From Actinomycetes bacterium (lineage in GTDB: Bacteria > Actinomycetota > Acidimicrobiia > Acidimicrobiales > Palsa-688), in assembly GCA_021808665.1 (NCBI GenBank), contig JAKBBA010000132.1, forward strand, positions 1 to 8,878: 8,878 bases of DNA, in the 5' to 3' direction. The translations under genes and the position numbers were made by a program. Positions 1-7,194 of the stretch are shown here, piece by piece. The first letter of the stretch is position 1, and each line of letters opens with the position of its first letter. The notes below the pieces were generated by a model. That model was not told the origin of the DNA. It was given only the letters and a program-made list of their open reading frames with translations, and did not search any database.

Positions 1-233
1 GTAGTCGCCGGAATCGCAGGTGCTGCCGCTGGCGGTCTCCCCGGAACTGGCGGGGTTGAAACCGTAACTGGTGCCTCCCCGGGAATGGTGACGAGATACC
101 CTCCCCCACAGTCGACTGCCTGACCGGCTAATCCAGTGAAGCATCCAGCCTCTTGAGTAGCAGCCGAGGCACGTGAATTGAGAATGCACAGACAGACACA
201 GCATAAGAGAGTAAGAACTACTGAGCGCCGCAC
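1..233 (-). CDS. Secreted protein of unknown function, N-terminal part (cut by window edge)
   Basis: An uninterrupted reading frame of 77 codons runs from a GTG at 233-231 to the window edge. It begins with a textbook Sec signal peptide: MRR, a hydrophobic and Cys-rich core at residues 5-18 (four Cys), and an A-S-A cleavage site at 22-24, so the mature protein should start near Ala25. The mature part has two cysteines (residues 31 and 42), the motif VDCGGGYLVTIPGE at about 40-53, and then a Pro/Ala-rich stretch that continues out of the window. The frame is closed upstream by TAA at 272-270, and GTG 233 is the only usual start between, which fixes the start. No clear ribosome binding site is visible. 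The start lies 16 bp inside the end of the lipoprotein gene, so translational coupling is likely. TTA codons (two) are unusual for a high-GC actinobacterium. I do not recognise the family; the function is unknown and an envelope or extracellular location is inferred. Confidence 0.72.
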   Translation of the reverse strand, partial: MRRSVVLTLLCCVCLCILNSRASAATQEAGCFTGLAGQAVDCGGGYLVTIPGEAPVTVSTPPVPGRPPAAAPAIPAT

Positions 234-850
234 TGGTTGGGCACTGCCACAGGATTTAAGAAGACCGCATTAAAGAAAAAGGACCACGGCGTTGGATTCA
301 AAGACAAGGTAGCTGGTCCGCCCTGCTTATGCTCAAGGCCGAAATATGTTGATCCCGGCGGTCTGCCAGGTTTGACCAGCACCGCATCATAGTTAGGCAC
401 AGTCAAAACAAAAATGCAGACTGGCGATGCCGAAATAAGCTTTATAACATTCATCACGACATCGCCAGGAGGGTCTATTATATTAGCGGTCCTACCTGCT
501 ACCGTTTCTTCAGCAATCCTGACCTCCTGGGAGTAAAGAGGCTCATTATAAATAGCACGTAGTTCAGAGGTTATAGATGGATTAATGCCCCTCGACGCCA
601 GCAACTGGCGTAACACGTTGCCGTCGATGTGTTCAAGCACTTTGAAGACGGCGTCGACGTAGGGGATGGTGATTACGGCTGGGATCACATCGGGGTTGAT
701 CGCATTGGGGGATGTTGTGGTGATCGGGCTCGTGGAGGTCGTTGAACTGATCGCGGGCTGCGTGCTGGCTGACGCGATGGGACGAGAAGTCGTCGAGCAG
801 CCAGCCAAGGACAACCCGGCCGCAGCAGCTATTAAGGTCCATCGTCTCAT
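218..850 (-). CDS. Putative lipoprotein of unknown function, 210 aa
   Basis: The ATG at 850 gives a lipoprotein signal: MRRW, a hydrophobic core, and the lipobox LAGC with the lipidated Cys at residue 18. An upstream in-frame ATG at 940 would add 30 residues with no signal character, so I prefer 850; the ribosome binding site is weak (GAGAAG). After Cys18 comes a Ser/Thr-rich tether to about residue 50, then a compact domain (about 52-210) that opens with a helix-like stretch (YVDAVFKVLEHIDGNVLRQL) and ends NPTPWSFFFNAVFLNPVAVP followed by a Cys near the C terminus. The alternation of helix and strands would suit a small NTF2-like fold, but that is only an impression. The protein should be anchored to the outer face of the cytoplasmic membrane. 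The gene is poorer in G+C than its neighbours and uses TTA and ATA codons. Its stop lies inside the next gene, which also encodes an exported protein, so the two probably form an export-linked pair. Confidence 0.8.
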   Translation of the reverse strand: MRRWTLIAAAAGLSLAGCSTTSRPIASASTQPAISSTTSTSPITTTSPNAINPDVIPAVITIPYVDAVFKVLEHIDGNVLRQLLASRGINPSITSELRAIYNEPLYSQEVRIAEETVAGRTANIIDPPGDVVMNVIKLISASPVCIFVLTVPNYDAVLVKPGRPPGSTYFGLEHKQGGPATLSLNPTPWSFFFNAVFLNPVAVPNQCGAQ

Positions 851-952
851 AGCTTCTCTAGTACTTTCGCGCCTCGAAGATGCCGGCGCAAGGGTGTTTT
901 TGAGCGAGCGACCGGCACGAAGCGGCCTAGGGAATCCCATCCACTCAGCTGG

Positions 953-1843
953 TCAGTAGACGTGCCCTCCAAGCGCTTCCCAGTTCCTCGGAACGGTGTG
1001 TATGACTGGCTCGGTCCGCAGTCTCGCAGCCAGCTTCCTCATCACCGGCAGATCATCGCGCTCCGGGAGCACAAGCCACAGATCTGTGTCGAGGCTGCCA
1101 TAGTGCACGAAGCAGTCAGCAGCGGCGGGGACTAGGTCAGGGTCGACTCCTACAGAGAACACTGCAACCACTCGCCGACCGGACTCGGCCACTCCAATCG
1201 CCGGGGTCGATGCCACCTCGGAAAGGTCGAACCATGGCAGAGGTGGAGCAACCGGCTTGAGCTGCGAAAGGCCGAGGCTGGCAGGGTGAGCGCATCCAAG
1301 CGCCCGCAGCCAGCGACTGCGGGCCAGAGTGTTTGCGGGGTGGGGTGGTGCGCCGGGGCGGCGCAGAGATCGCACCGCCTGTGCAGCCTGCTCTAAGGCC
1401 GAGGACAGGTCCTCGCCGGGGCGCATTTCGAGGCGAGCGCTGCGGTCGTACCTGCCAACCCCGACCTCGAGTTGGCCTCCGACCGTGCGGGCGACTTCCA
1501 GTCCGAGGACCTCCCCGCGAAGCACACCGTGCTCGTAGACGACTTCTAGTTGGTGGGCCTCTAGCGCCAAGCTTAAGACAGGGTCGACTTCTTCGGCTTC
1601 GTCAAGAAGCGGAAGTGCTGGCGTAGCCGCACCCACGCTGCGACCGTCTACCTGCCACACGTGGACGCCTTCGAATCCGGCGGCGCGTCGAGCGACGACG
1701 CCGGCGGCCGAGGGGGACCCGTCCACGAGGACATCAGTGGCTGTGACACCTCTGGAAATCATCGAGAGCAGCGCCGAGCCGAGACGGGACGGCTCTCCGT
1801 CGTCGATAAGCGCCCATCCCCGTGACCCGGCGGTATCTGCCAT
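953..1843 (-). CDS. Conserved-looking protein of unknown function, 296 aa
   Basis: The frame is open further upstream into rpmE, but between rpmE and the ATG at 1843 it holds no ATG, GTG or TTG. This ATG has a strong ribosome binding site (GGAGG, 7-nt spacer), which decides the start. The product is soluble, with no signal peptide or membrane segment. Three parts can be seen: residues 1-75, alpha/beta-like, with a short Ala/Arg-rich helix at 46-55; a middle part (95-180) with a strand-rich Glu cluster (EHGVLRGEVLGLEVAR, 104-119; LEVGVGRYD, 125-133) followed by a basic segment RRPGAPPHPANTLARSRWLR (161-180) that looks constrained; and a C-terminal alpha/beta part (223-285) with VAVFSVGVDPDLVPAAAD and LWLVLPERDDLP. 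The Glu spacing faintly recalls PD-(D/E)XK nucleases, but the expected Lys is not evident, so I assign no function. It follows rpmE by 116 bp and the hairpin pair, and may share the rho-rpmE transcript. Confidence 0.8.
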   Translation of the reverse strand: MADTAGSRGWALIDDGEPSRLGSALLSMISRGVTATDVLVDGSPSAAGVVARRAAGFEGVHVWQVDGRSVGAATPALPLLDEAEEVDPVLSLALEAHQLEVVYEHGVLRGEVLGLEVARTVGGQLEVGVGRYDRSARLEMRPGEDLSSALEQAAQAVRSLRRPGAPPHPANTLARSRWLRALGCAHPASLGLSQLKPVAPPLPWFDLSEVASTPAIGVAESGRRVVAVFSVGVDPDLVPAAADCFVHYGSLDTDLWLVLPERDDLPVMRKLAARLRTEPVIHTVPRNWEALGGHVY

Positions 1844-1850
1844 CCCTGCC

Positions 1851-1855
1851 CCTCC
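1851..1855 (-). promoter_or_regulatory. Ribosome binding site of the 296-aa gene
   Basis: On the minus strand GGAGG stands 7 nt before the ATG at 1843-1841. It decides the start, because the frame stays open upstream into rpmE. Confidence 0.75.
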
Positions 1856-1923
1856 AGGAATGGCGAAGACGTCGAACTGGCCCCCCGGAGTTGGATTCCA
1901 GCGGCCGGATACGAGGGCCTTCA

Positions 1924-1957
1924 GCTTCGCCGAGCGAAGCCTCCCGAGGTGCTCGGG
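1924..1957 (-). terminator. Two tandem perfect hairpins after rpmE, possible terminator or processing site
   Basis: Reading the minus strand, the first hairpin begins 2 nt after the rpmE stop: CCCGAG, loop CAC, CTCGGG (1957-1943). Three bases later comes GCTTCGC, loop TCG, GCGAAGC (1940-1924). Both stems are perfect (6 and 7 bp) with tight 3-nt loops. No U-run follows, so a classical intrinsic terminator is not shown; actinobacterial terminators often lack a U-tail, so partial termination is possible. The pair could also protect the 3' end of the rho-rpmE message or mark an RNase cut that separates rpmE from the 296-aa gene. The structure is seen; the role is inferred. Confidence 0.45.
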
Positions 1958-1959
1958 GT

Positions 1960-2169
1960 CTACTTCTTTGCCCGCCTGCCGTAGCGGCGCTCGAAGCGCT
2001 CGACGCGTCCGCCGGTGTCGACCAGTTTCTGCTTGCCGGTGTAGAAGGGATGGCACTCGTTGCAAAGTTCGGTGTGCAACTCGGGCTTAGTCGACCGGGT
2101 GAGGAACGTGTTACCACAGGAGCATGTCACGCTGGCGGTTACGTATTCGGGGTGGATTTCTGTCTTCAT
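1960..2169 (-). CDS. rpmE: Large ribosomal subunit protein bL31, zinc-binding type
   Basis: A 69-aa protein that opens MKTEIHPEY and carries the L31 zinc-ribbon cysteines Cys16, Cys18, Cys36 and Cys39 (CxC ... CxxC), so it is the zinc-binding (C+) form. The segment [20 protein letters not shown] (40-59) is the family signature, and the basic tail ends RRAKK. bL31 binds at the central protuberance of the 50S subunit and bridges to the 30S subunit. Its ribosome binding site AGAGG (2181-2177, 7-nt spacer to the ATG) runs into the rho stop TGA at 2185-2183, and only 13 bp separate the two genes, so rho and rpmE are very likely one operon with coupled translation. The rho-rpmE order is typical of actinobacteria. 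Length and motifs leave little doubt. Confidence 0.97.
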   Translation of the reverse strand: MKTEIHPEYVTASVTCSCGNTFLTRSTKPELHTELCNECHPFYTGKQKLVDTGGRVERFERRYGRRAKK

Positions 2170-2182
2170 CGTTGAACCTCTC

Positions 2183-4399
2183 TCAGATCGCTGGAGTGGC
2201 GGTCTTGGCCACTTCAGCGAGGAACTCACTGTTTGTCTTAGTCGACTTCAGCCGGTCTAGGAGCAATTCCATCCCGGCTCCTGGGTTGCCCTCGGCCGCC
2301 AGAGCGTTAAGGACGCGGCGCAGCTTCCATATCTGCTGGAGCTGTCCCCGTTCGAAGAGCAACTCCTCGTGGCGGGTAGACGAGGCGTTGACGTCGATCG
2401 CCGGGTAAATCCTGCGCTCAGCCAAACGCCGATCCAGGCGAAGCTCCATGTTTCCAGTGCCTTTGAACTCTTCGAATATGACCTCATCCATTCTGCTGCC
2501 GGTCTCGACTAGGGCAGTCGCAAGGATTGTCAACGATCCTCCCTCCTCGATATTCCGGGCCGCACCGAAAAACTTCTTGGGAGGATACAGGGCTGCTGTA
2601 TCGATTCCGCCAGACATGATACGTCCAGAAGGAGGCGCACCCAGATTATAAGCACGGGCCAATCTGGTGATGCCGTCGAGGATTATCACGACGTCCTTGC
2701 CCAACTCCACCATCCGCTTAGCCCGCTCCAGCGCCAGCTCGGCTACCGCTATGTGCTCCTCAGCGGGGCGGTCGAAGGTGGAAGACACGACCTCGCCCTT
2801 GACGGATCGGATCATGTCTGTGACCTCCTCGGGACGTTCGTCGACGAGGAGCACCATCAGATGGACTTCTGGATTGTTGACCTCGATGCAGTGGGCTATC
2901 TGCTTGAGGATGGTGGTCTTGCCCGCTTTGGGGGGAGACACGATCATCCCGCGCTGCCCCTTGCCTATAGGCGAGATCAGGTCGATGATCCGGGCAGTGT
3001 CGTTGTCGGGATGGGTAGGCAGCTCCAGCTTGAGGCGGGTGTCAGGGAACAACGGTGTGAGCGACTCGAATCGAGGCCTGTTGCGCGCATCGTCAGGGGC
3101 AAGTCCAGAGATTGTGTCTATGCGTAGCAGCGCCGGGAACTTCTCGTTGCCACCGGCAGGCCTGGCAGCCCCTTCGATATGGTCGCCCCGCCTCAGCGAG
3201 AAACGGCGGACTTGACTGATCGACACGTAGATGTCTCCGGGCCCGGACAGGAAGCCACGCGTGCGTAGAAACCCATAACCCTCGTCGCGCAGGTCCAGAT
3301 AGCCGGATACGGCTATCGGCTCCCCGTTGAACGGAGTATCAGCACTCTGGCCAGGCAGGTCCCTCTCGGAGCGGTCGAAGCGATCACGGCCACGGCGGCG
3401 GCGACCCCGGCGGTTGCCTTGGTCACCTTCTCCTCCCTGTGCGTCGTCGCCGAAAGCCTCGTCGGCCTCGGCCGTCCCGTTCCGTGAGCTCTGCCTTCCC
3501 CCGTCGTGCCGGGTAACTGGGGTGGAGGGCCCACGTCCGCTCGTTGCGCCGCTCGCAACGGGAGCCTGCCGTCCATCCGAGGCTGCTGAGCTGCCGACAG
3601 TTGCAGCGCCGGTCGGCCCGGCTGGACTTCCGGAACGGCCGTAGACGGCCCCCTGCGAGGTAACAGCCGACGACGATGACCGAGAAGGGACGGCATTCGG
3701 GTTCCCAGCAGCGGCCTGTCCTATAGGTAGCGCAGCGCGAGCTGTCCCGGTGGCCCGCTGTGCGGCTGGAGCCGAAGTGGACGGCGACGCGTTTGAAGGC
3801 GGAGCCGGTCTGCGCTGAAACTGCCGCTGGAGGGTATCGGGGTCGCTCGGGGCCCCGGCGGCGAGCGACCTTGGGTCCGCACCCCGCCCTGCCCGCTCAG
3901 AGGTAGGCCCCTCAGAGTCGGAGTCACTGCCAGCGTCGGGGCCAGTCGATGCTGGCGGTGCGGCTTGGACATTGCCGGGTTCCAGCCCGAGCTGCAAGGG
4001 AGCCTGTAAAGGTAGTTCAGCCTGGTCCCGGCCGGCCTCTACTGTCACTTCGGCTACTGTCACTTCGGCCGTCTCGGCTGGTTGCTGACGGGATCGGGTT
4101 CTCCGCCGCTGAGTTCCCACCGTCGCATCTCCGCTGGAAGAGGGCGGGCCATCCGGGGCGACGTCGGAAGCCTTTGAAGCCGGCGACGTTCTCGAAGTCG
4201 CCGGACCCGTCGATGGGGCAGACTTCGGGACTCCATTCGATGGATCAGCTTCGATCCCGGTCGCAACCAGAATCTGGCTGATGATGTCAGCCTTCTTCGC
4301 TCGGCTCGTCGGCGACACGCCGAGGGCCCCGGCGATCGCGACTAGCTCGTCACGGTCTTTAGCTTGCAGTACCGAGCGTTCGAGCTGCGGTTCGCTCAT
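2183..4399 (-). CDS. rho: Transcription termination factor Rho with a long low-complexity N-terminal insert, 738 aa
   Basis: Rho is a hexameric RNA helicase/ATPase that ends transcription at unstructured C-rich RNA. Domains: an N-terminal helical Rho-N-type region (about 5-48); a low-complexity insert rich in Ser, Ala, Pro and Gly (about 52-355) ending in an Arg-rich patch ([12 protein letters not shown], 329-340); the cold-shock-like RNA-binding domain (about 362-412, [12 protein letters not shown] and [12 protein letters not shown]); and the RecA-type motor (about 445-735). The motor has Walker A PPKAGKTT (489-496), Walker B VVIILDG (570-576), and the conserved run from [10 protein letters not shown] through [23 protein letters not shown] to [10 protein letters not shown]. 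coli Rho has 419 aa; the extra length is almost all insert. I chose ATG 4399 because it has GAGG 6 nt upstream and gives the usual MS start; a GTG at 4504 would add 35 residues of poor character. Own promoter and structured leader likely; rpmE follows by 13 bp. Confidence 0.97.
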   Translation of the reverse strand: MSEPQLERSVLQAKDRDELVAIAGALGVSPTSRAKKADIISQILVATGIEADPSNGVPKSAPSTGPATSRTSPASKASDVAPDGPPSSSGDATVGTQRRRTRSRQQPAETAEVTVAEVTVEAGRDQAELPLQAPLQLGLEPGNVQAAPPASTGPDAGSDSDSEGPTSERAGRGADPRSLAAGAPSDPDTLQRQFQRRPAPPSNASPSTSAPAAQRATGTARAALPIGQAAAGNPNAVPSRSSSSAVTSQGAVYGRSGSPAGPTGAATVGSSAASDGRQAPVASGATSGRGPSTPVTRHDGGRQSSRNGTAEADEAFGDDAQGGEGDQGNRRGRRRRGRDRFDRSERDLPGQSADTPFNGEPIAVSGYLDLRDEGYGFLRTRGFLSGPGDIYVSISQVRRFSLRRGDHIEGAARPAGGNEKFPALLRIDTISGLAPDDARNRPRFESLTPLFPDTRLKLELPTHPDNDTARIIDLISPIGKGQRGMIVSPPKAGKTTILKQIAHCIEVNNPEVHLMVLLVDERPEEVTDMIRSVKGEVVSSTFDRPAEEHIAVAELALERAKRMVELGKDVVIILDGITRLARAYNLGAPPSGRIMSGGIDTAALYPPKKFFGAARNIEEGGSLTILATALVETGSRMDEVIFEEFKGTGNMELRLDRRLAERRIYPAIDVNASSTRHEELLFERGQLQQIWKLRRVLNALAAEGNPGAGMELLLDRLKSTKTNSEFLAEVAKTATPAI
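4039..4068. repeat. Perfect 15-bp tandem duplication inside the rho insert
   Basis: The unit CTACTGTCACTTCGG (plus strand) occurs twice head to tail. Being a multiple of three it keeps frame and encodes AEVTV twice, at Rho residues 111-120. It is a small slippage-type duplication and shows that the low-complexity insert tolerates length change. Confidence 0.85.
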
Positions 4400-4511
4400 A
4401 GACAACCTCGCGGGTGCTGACCTCGAAAAGGTGGAGGGGAGAGTGGGGACGGTCAGGCTCAGCTTCCTACGGTCTTTCGAGCGAACGGAAGCAGGCAGGT
4501 GCACAAACCCG

Positions 4512-4551
4512 CCTGGAACCAGGTTCCCGTCGCTACATCGGGAACCCGATG
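4512..4551 (-). promoter_or_regulatory. Two compact inverted repeats in the rho leader
   Basis: In the untranslated region before rho lie CATCGGG-AA-CCCGATG (4536-4551, arms of 7, spacer 2) and CCTGG-AA-CCAGG (4512-4523, arms of 5, spacer 2). The second overlaps an alternative pairing, GGAACC-A-GGTTCC (4515-4527). Both share a GGAACC core. As RNA they could fold into short hairpins about 110-150 nt before the rho ATG; as DNA they could be dimer-binding operators. Rho of several bacteria controls its own leader, which would fit the first reading. The repeats are seen; the role is inferred. Confidence 0.45.
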
Positions 4552-4602
4552 AACGAACCTCGGCGGCGCACCGTCGGTGGGGTGGCCAACGACGACCCCC
4601 TC

Positions 4603-4629
4603 ATGCTAGCAGGAACTTGCGACGTTCAA
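4603..4629 (-). promoter_or_regulatory. Candidate promoter for rho
   Basis: On the minus strand a -35-like TTGAAC (4629-4624) and a -10-like TAGCAT (4608-4603) are 15 bp apart; the -10 is preceded by TGC, an extended -10 feature. Transcription would start near 4596, giving a leader of about 197 nt before the rho ATG at 4399. It lies between thrC and rho, where no clear terminator is visible, so read-through from thrC is also possible. The spacing is slightly short. Confidence 0.4.
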
Positions 4630-4691
4630 GTCGGTGCCAGCGCCGACCCCGGAACGCGGCTGGTGAACCGTGTTGTCCTACTCGCAACCGT

Positions 4692-5777
4692 TCACAAGTC
4701 GAGCTCGGCCCTCACCGCGTCGATCTCAGCCTCCACTGCGGTGGGAACGGCGATCTGACCGATCGCCACGTCGGGGTCCTTGAGACCGTGGCCGGTAAGG
4801 ACGCAGACGACAGTCGAGCCGGGTTCGACCCCGACTTTCAGAAGCCCGGCCACCGACGCGGCAGACGCCGGCTCGCAGAACACGGACTCCTCCTGTGCGA
4901 GGTAGCGATACGCCGCCAGGATCTCGTCGTCGCCGACCGACCCGATCGCCCCGCCGGACTCGCTTGCGGCGGATGTTGCCCCATACCACGATGCAGGCTT
5001 CCCAATTCTTATCGCCGTGGCGATAGTCTCTGGGTGCTCCACGGGTCGCCCAAGCACCAAAGGGGCAGCCCCAGCGGCCTGAAAGCCCATCATCTTCGGG
5101 AGTCTCGACGACATCCCGGCGTCCTGGTACTCCCTGTAGCCCTTCCAGTAGGCGGTTATGTTTCCGGCGTTGCCGACCGGTATGAAGTGATAGTCAGGAG
5201 CCTCACCCAGAACGTCTACTACCTCGAAAGCGGCCGTCTTCTGACCTTCGATGCGGTAGGGGTTTATCGAGTTGACCACCGTCACCGGCGCCGCCTCCCC
5301 TAGGGCCCGCACGATGTCCAAAGCCACGTCGAAGTTGGCTCTTATCTGCAAAACCCGTGCCCCGTGGATAAGCGCCTGGGCGAGCTTGCCGAGAGCGATG
5401 TAGCCCTCGGGGATGAGCACGGCGCACGTCAGGCCGGCGCGCGCTGCGTAGGCGGCAGCGGACGCCGACGTGTTACCCGTCGAGCCACACACGACGGCTT
5501 TAGCCCCCTCCTCGACCGCCTTGGATATCGCAACCGTCATACCACGATCCTTGAACGAGCCGGTCGGGTTGGCACCCTCGAACTTCAGGAAGACCGTAGC
5601 TCCCGTCCGGGCCGAAAGGCGGGGCGCTGGGAGCAGCGGGGTGGCGCCCTCGAACAGGGTCACGACTGGGGTCGAGTCCGAGACAGGCAGGAACGGCCTG
5701 TAGGCATCTATCAGACCCCTCCACACGGGAGCTTTGCTGCGTCCTTCGGGCACGGAAGACTGCGAGCCTGCGATCAC
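4692..5777 (-). CDS. thrC: Threonine synthase, 361 aa
   Basis: A PLP-dependent lyase that turns O-phospho-L-homoserine and water into L-threonine and phosphate, the last step of threonine synthesis, in the cytosol. Visible: [14 protein letters not shown] (19-32); [16 protein letters not shown] (40-55); the PLP lysine Lys77 in [11 protein letters not shown]; the [17 protein letters not shown] block (99-115), typical of the class; the phosphate-binding loop VGNAGN (201-206); [15 protein letters not shown] (171-185); and [14 protein letters not shown] (301-314) followed by TGHGLKDP (328-335). Length matches actinobacterial ThrC. I place the start at GTG 5777, which overlaps the hom stop as GTGA and has GGTGG 7 nt upstream; it leaves about 17 residues before the conserved WRG, as in the M. 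tuberculosis protein. A GTG at 5726 is the main alternative. thrC is translationally coupled to hom. Homoserine kinase (thrB), needed to make its substrate, is not in the window. Confidence 0.96.
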   Translation of the reverse strand: MIAGSQSSVPEGRSKAPVWRGLIDAYRPFLPVSDSTPVVTLFEGATPLLPAPRLSARTGATVFLKFEGANPTGSFKDRGMTVAISKAVEEGAKAVVCGSTGNTSASAAAYAARAGLTCAVLIPEGYIALGKLAQALIHGARVLQIRANFDVALDIVRALGEAAPVTVVNSINPYRIEGQKTAAFEVVDVLGEAPDYHFIPVGNAGNITAYWKGYREYQDAGMSSRLPKMMGFQAAGAAPLVLGRPVEHPETIATAIRIGKPASWYGATSAASESGGAIGSVGDDEILAAYRYLAQEESVFCEPASAASVAGLLKVGVEPGSTVVCVLTGHGLKDPDVAIGQIAVPTAVEAEIDAVRAELDL

Positions 5778-7090
5778 GATCCGACCACCCTCAAGATCCC
5801 CCCGACGTGATGGACCACTTCGAGGTGACGAAGTTCCGCCAGGCAAGCTTGGACGTCGCGCTCGAAAGCCGGATGGGTCACAAAGACCAGACGGGCCCGA
5901 CGTTGCGAGATCATCGAAACGTCGAGCGACTCCTGCTCCATCAACCTGATGGAGACTTCGTGCTGGCCGAGCACCCCCGACACGGCATGCAAAACCCCTG
6001 GGCGGTCCGCCACTTCGAGCTCCAGGTAGTAGGCGGAGCGCAAGTCGTCTACGGGCCGCACCGCCGTTCGTCGCAGGGTAACAGTCCTGCCTGCGCCTCC
6101 CGACCCGAGGTTGTGGGCCGCGTCGAGCAAGTCCCCCAGAACAGCGCTCGCCGTAGGCATCCCTCCAGCTCCTCGACCTAAGAACATGAGATCTCCGACG
6201 GCGCTACCTTCGACGAACACGGCGTTGAAGCTGTCGCGAACCGATGCGAGCGGATGGTTGAGAGGGAGCATCGCCGGGTGCACCCTTACAGCCACCGACT
6301 CTACGTCGTCGCCAGTGGCGTCGAAGTGCTCGACGACCGCAAGAAGCTTGATCGCGTAGCCGAGCTTTTGCGCCATCGCTATGTCAGCCTTGCTGATGCT
6401 TGCTATACCCTCGCGATACACGTCGCCTGCGACGACGCGGGCGCCGAATGCGACGTTGGCGAGGATTGCGGCTTTGGCTGCGGCGTCGTAGCCCTCGACG
6501 TCAGCGGTAGGGTCGCGCTCGGCGAAGCCGAGGCTCTGCGCCTCGGCCAGAGCGTCGTGGTAGCTGGCACCGCCTTCGGACATCTTGGTGAGGATAAAGT
6601 TCGTGGTGCCGTTGACTATCCCCATTACCCGGGAGATGCGCTCGCCGGCCAGAGACTCCCGAAGCGGCCGTATAAGGGGTATTCCTCCTGCCACGGCAGC
6701 CTCGAAGAGCAGGTCTACACCGGCGGATGCAGCAGCCTCGAACAGTTCCGCCCCGCAGTTCGCGAGAAGCTCCTTGTTGGCGGTGACAACCGGCTTTCCC
6801 GACTTGAGAGCGGACAATATGAGCGACCGGGCGGGTTCGATACCGCCGATGACCTCTACGACTATGTCGACGGTGGGGTCGCAGACCACGGCCGCAGCGT
6901 CGGTTGTCAAAGCCCCGGGCGGTATCGGAACGTCGCGTTCGCGTGACTGACTCCTCACAGCTACCGCCGCCAACTCCAGGGGTATACCGGTCCGCTGGGC
7001 GATCCTGTCAGCGTCGTCTACGACCAGGCTGACCAGCGCGCCGCCCACGTTGCCGCAGCCAAGAAGACCGACACGAAGCGCATGTGACAT
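5774..7090 (-). CDS. hom: Homoserine dehydrogenase, 438 aa
   Basis: Reduces L-aspartate 4-semialdehyde to L-homoserine with NAD(P)H, the branch point toward threonine and methionine. Domains: Rossmann nucleotide-binding domain with [10 protein letters not shown] (8-17); TANKELLA (103-110) with Lys106; [19 protein letters not shown] (131-149); the catalytic domain with NGTTNFIL (160-167) and [18 protein letters not shown] (193-210), where acidic residues and Lys206 are the expected catalytic set; and a C-terminal ACT domain (about 353-438, [21 protein letters not shown]). The ACT domain is typical of the long bacterial form and usually carries threonine feedback inhibition. The ATG at 7090 stands six residues before the Rossmann strand, so the start is sound, although no Shine-Dalgarno sequence precedes it. 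lysA ends 104 bp upstream; thrC begins inside the hom stop (GTGA). The gene looks intact. Confidence 0.97.
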   Translation of the reverse strand: MSHALRVGLLGCGNVGGALVSLVVDDADRIAQRTGIPLELAAVAVRSQSRERDVPIPPGALTTDAAAVVCDPTVDIVVEVIGGIEPARSLILSALKSGKPVVTANKELLANCGAELFEAAASAGVDLLFEAAVAGGIPLIRPLRESLAGERISRVMGIVNGTTNFILTKMSEGGASYHDALAEAQSLGFAERDPTADVEGYDAAAKAAILANVAFGARVVAGDVYREGIASISKADIAMAQKLGYAIKLLAVVEHFDATGDDVESVAVRVHPAMLPLNHPLASVRDSFNAVFVEGSAVGDLMFLGRGAGGMPTASAVLGDLLDAAHNLGSGGAGRTVTLRRTAVRPVDDLRSAYYLELEVADRPGVLHAVSGVLGQHEVSIRLMEQESLDVSMISQRRARLVFVTHPAFERDVQACLAELRHLEVVHHVGGILRVVGS

Positions 7091-7153
7091 GGCTGCCAGG
7101 GTAGTAGGTGACCTAGTCCCGGCCGCGTCTCACGCCGACGTCGCGCCGATCGA

Positions 7154-7169
7154 GCACCGAAGCAGGTGC
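7154..7169 (-). other. Small hairpin between lysA and hom
   Basis: GCACC and GGTGC (plus strand 7154-7158 and 7165-7169) form a perfect 5-bp stem with a 6-nt loop, 25 nt after the lysA stop. There is no U-run, so it is at best a weak stem-loop between the two genes. In the rest of this 104-bp gap I see no convincing promoter. Confidence 0.2.
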
Positions 7170-7194
7170 CAACGTTCGCCCCTGGACCCAGAAG

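Noticed and set aside
1..123. Ala/Gly-rich open frame on the plus strand ending TGA at 121-123
   Set aside because: It is the complement of the minus-strand secreted gene, which has a signal peptide and an in-frame start; the plus frame has no such support.
869..901. Plus-strand hairpin followed by TTTTT
   Set aside because: The stem is only 5 bp with an 11-nt loop, there is a gap before the T-run, and no plus-strand gene lies upstream.
851..940. Upstream start of the lipoprotein gene at 940
   Set aside because: It would put 30 polar residues before the lipoprotein signal and destroy its N-terminal position.
1844..2065. Longer start for the 296-aa gene, reaching into rpmE
   Set aside because: The extension would overlap about half of rpmE in another frame. 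The ATG at 1843 has a strong ribosome binding site and no usual start lies between it and the rpmE stop.
4281..5303. 340-codon open frame on the plus strand
   Set aside because: It lies opposite thrC and the start of rho, which carry clear family motifs. The product is Arg/Pro-rich with no recognisable motif; it is a high-GC antisense shadow.
6254..6946. 230-codon open frame on the plus strand
   Set aside because: It is fully antisense to hom, has no recognisable domain, and is explained by third-position GC bias.
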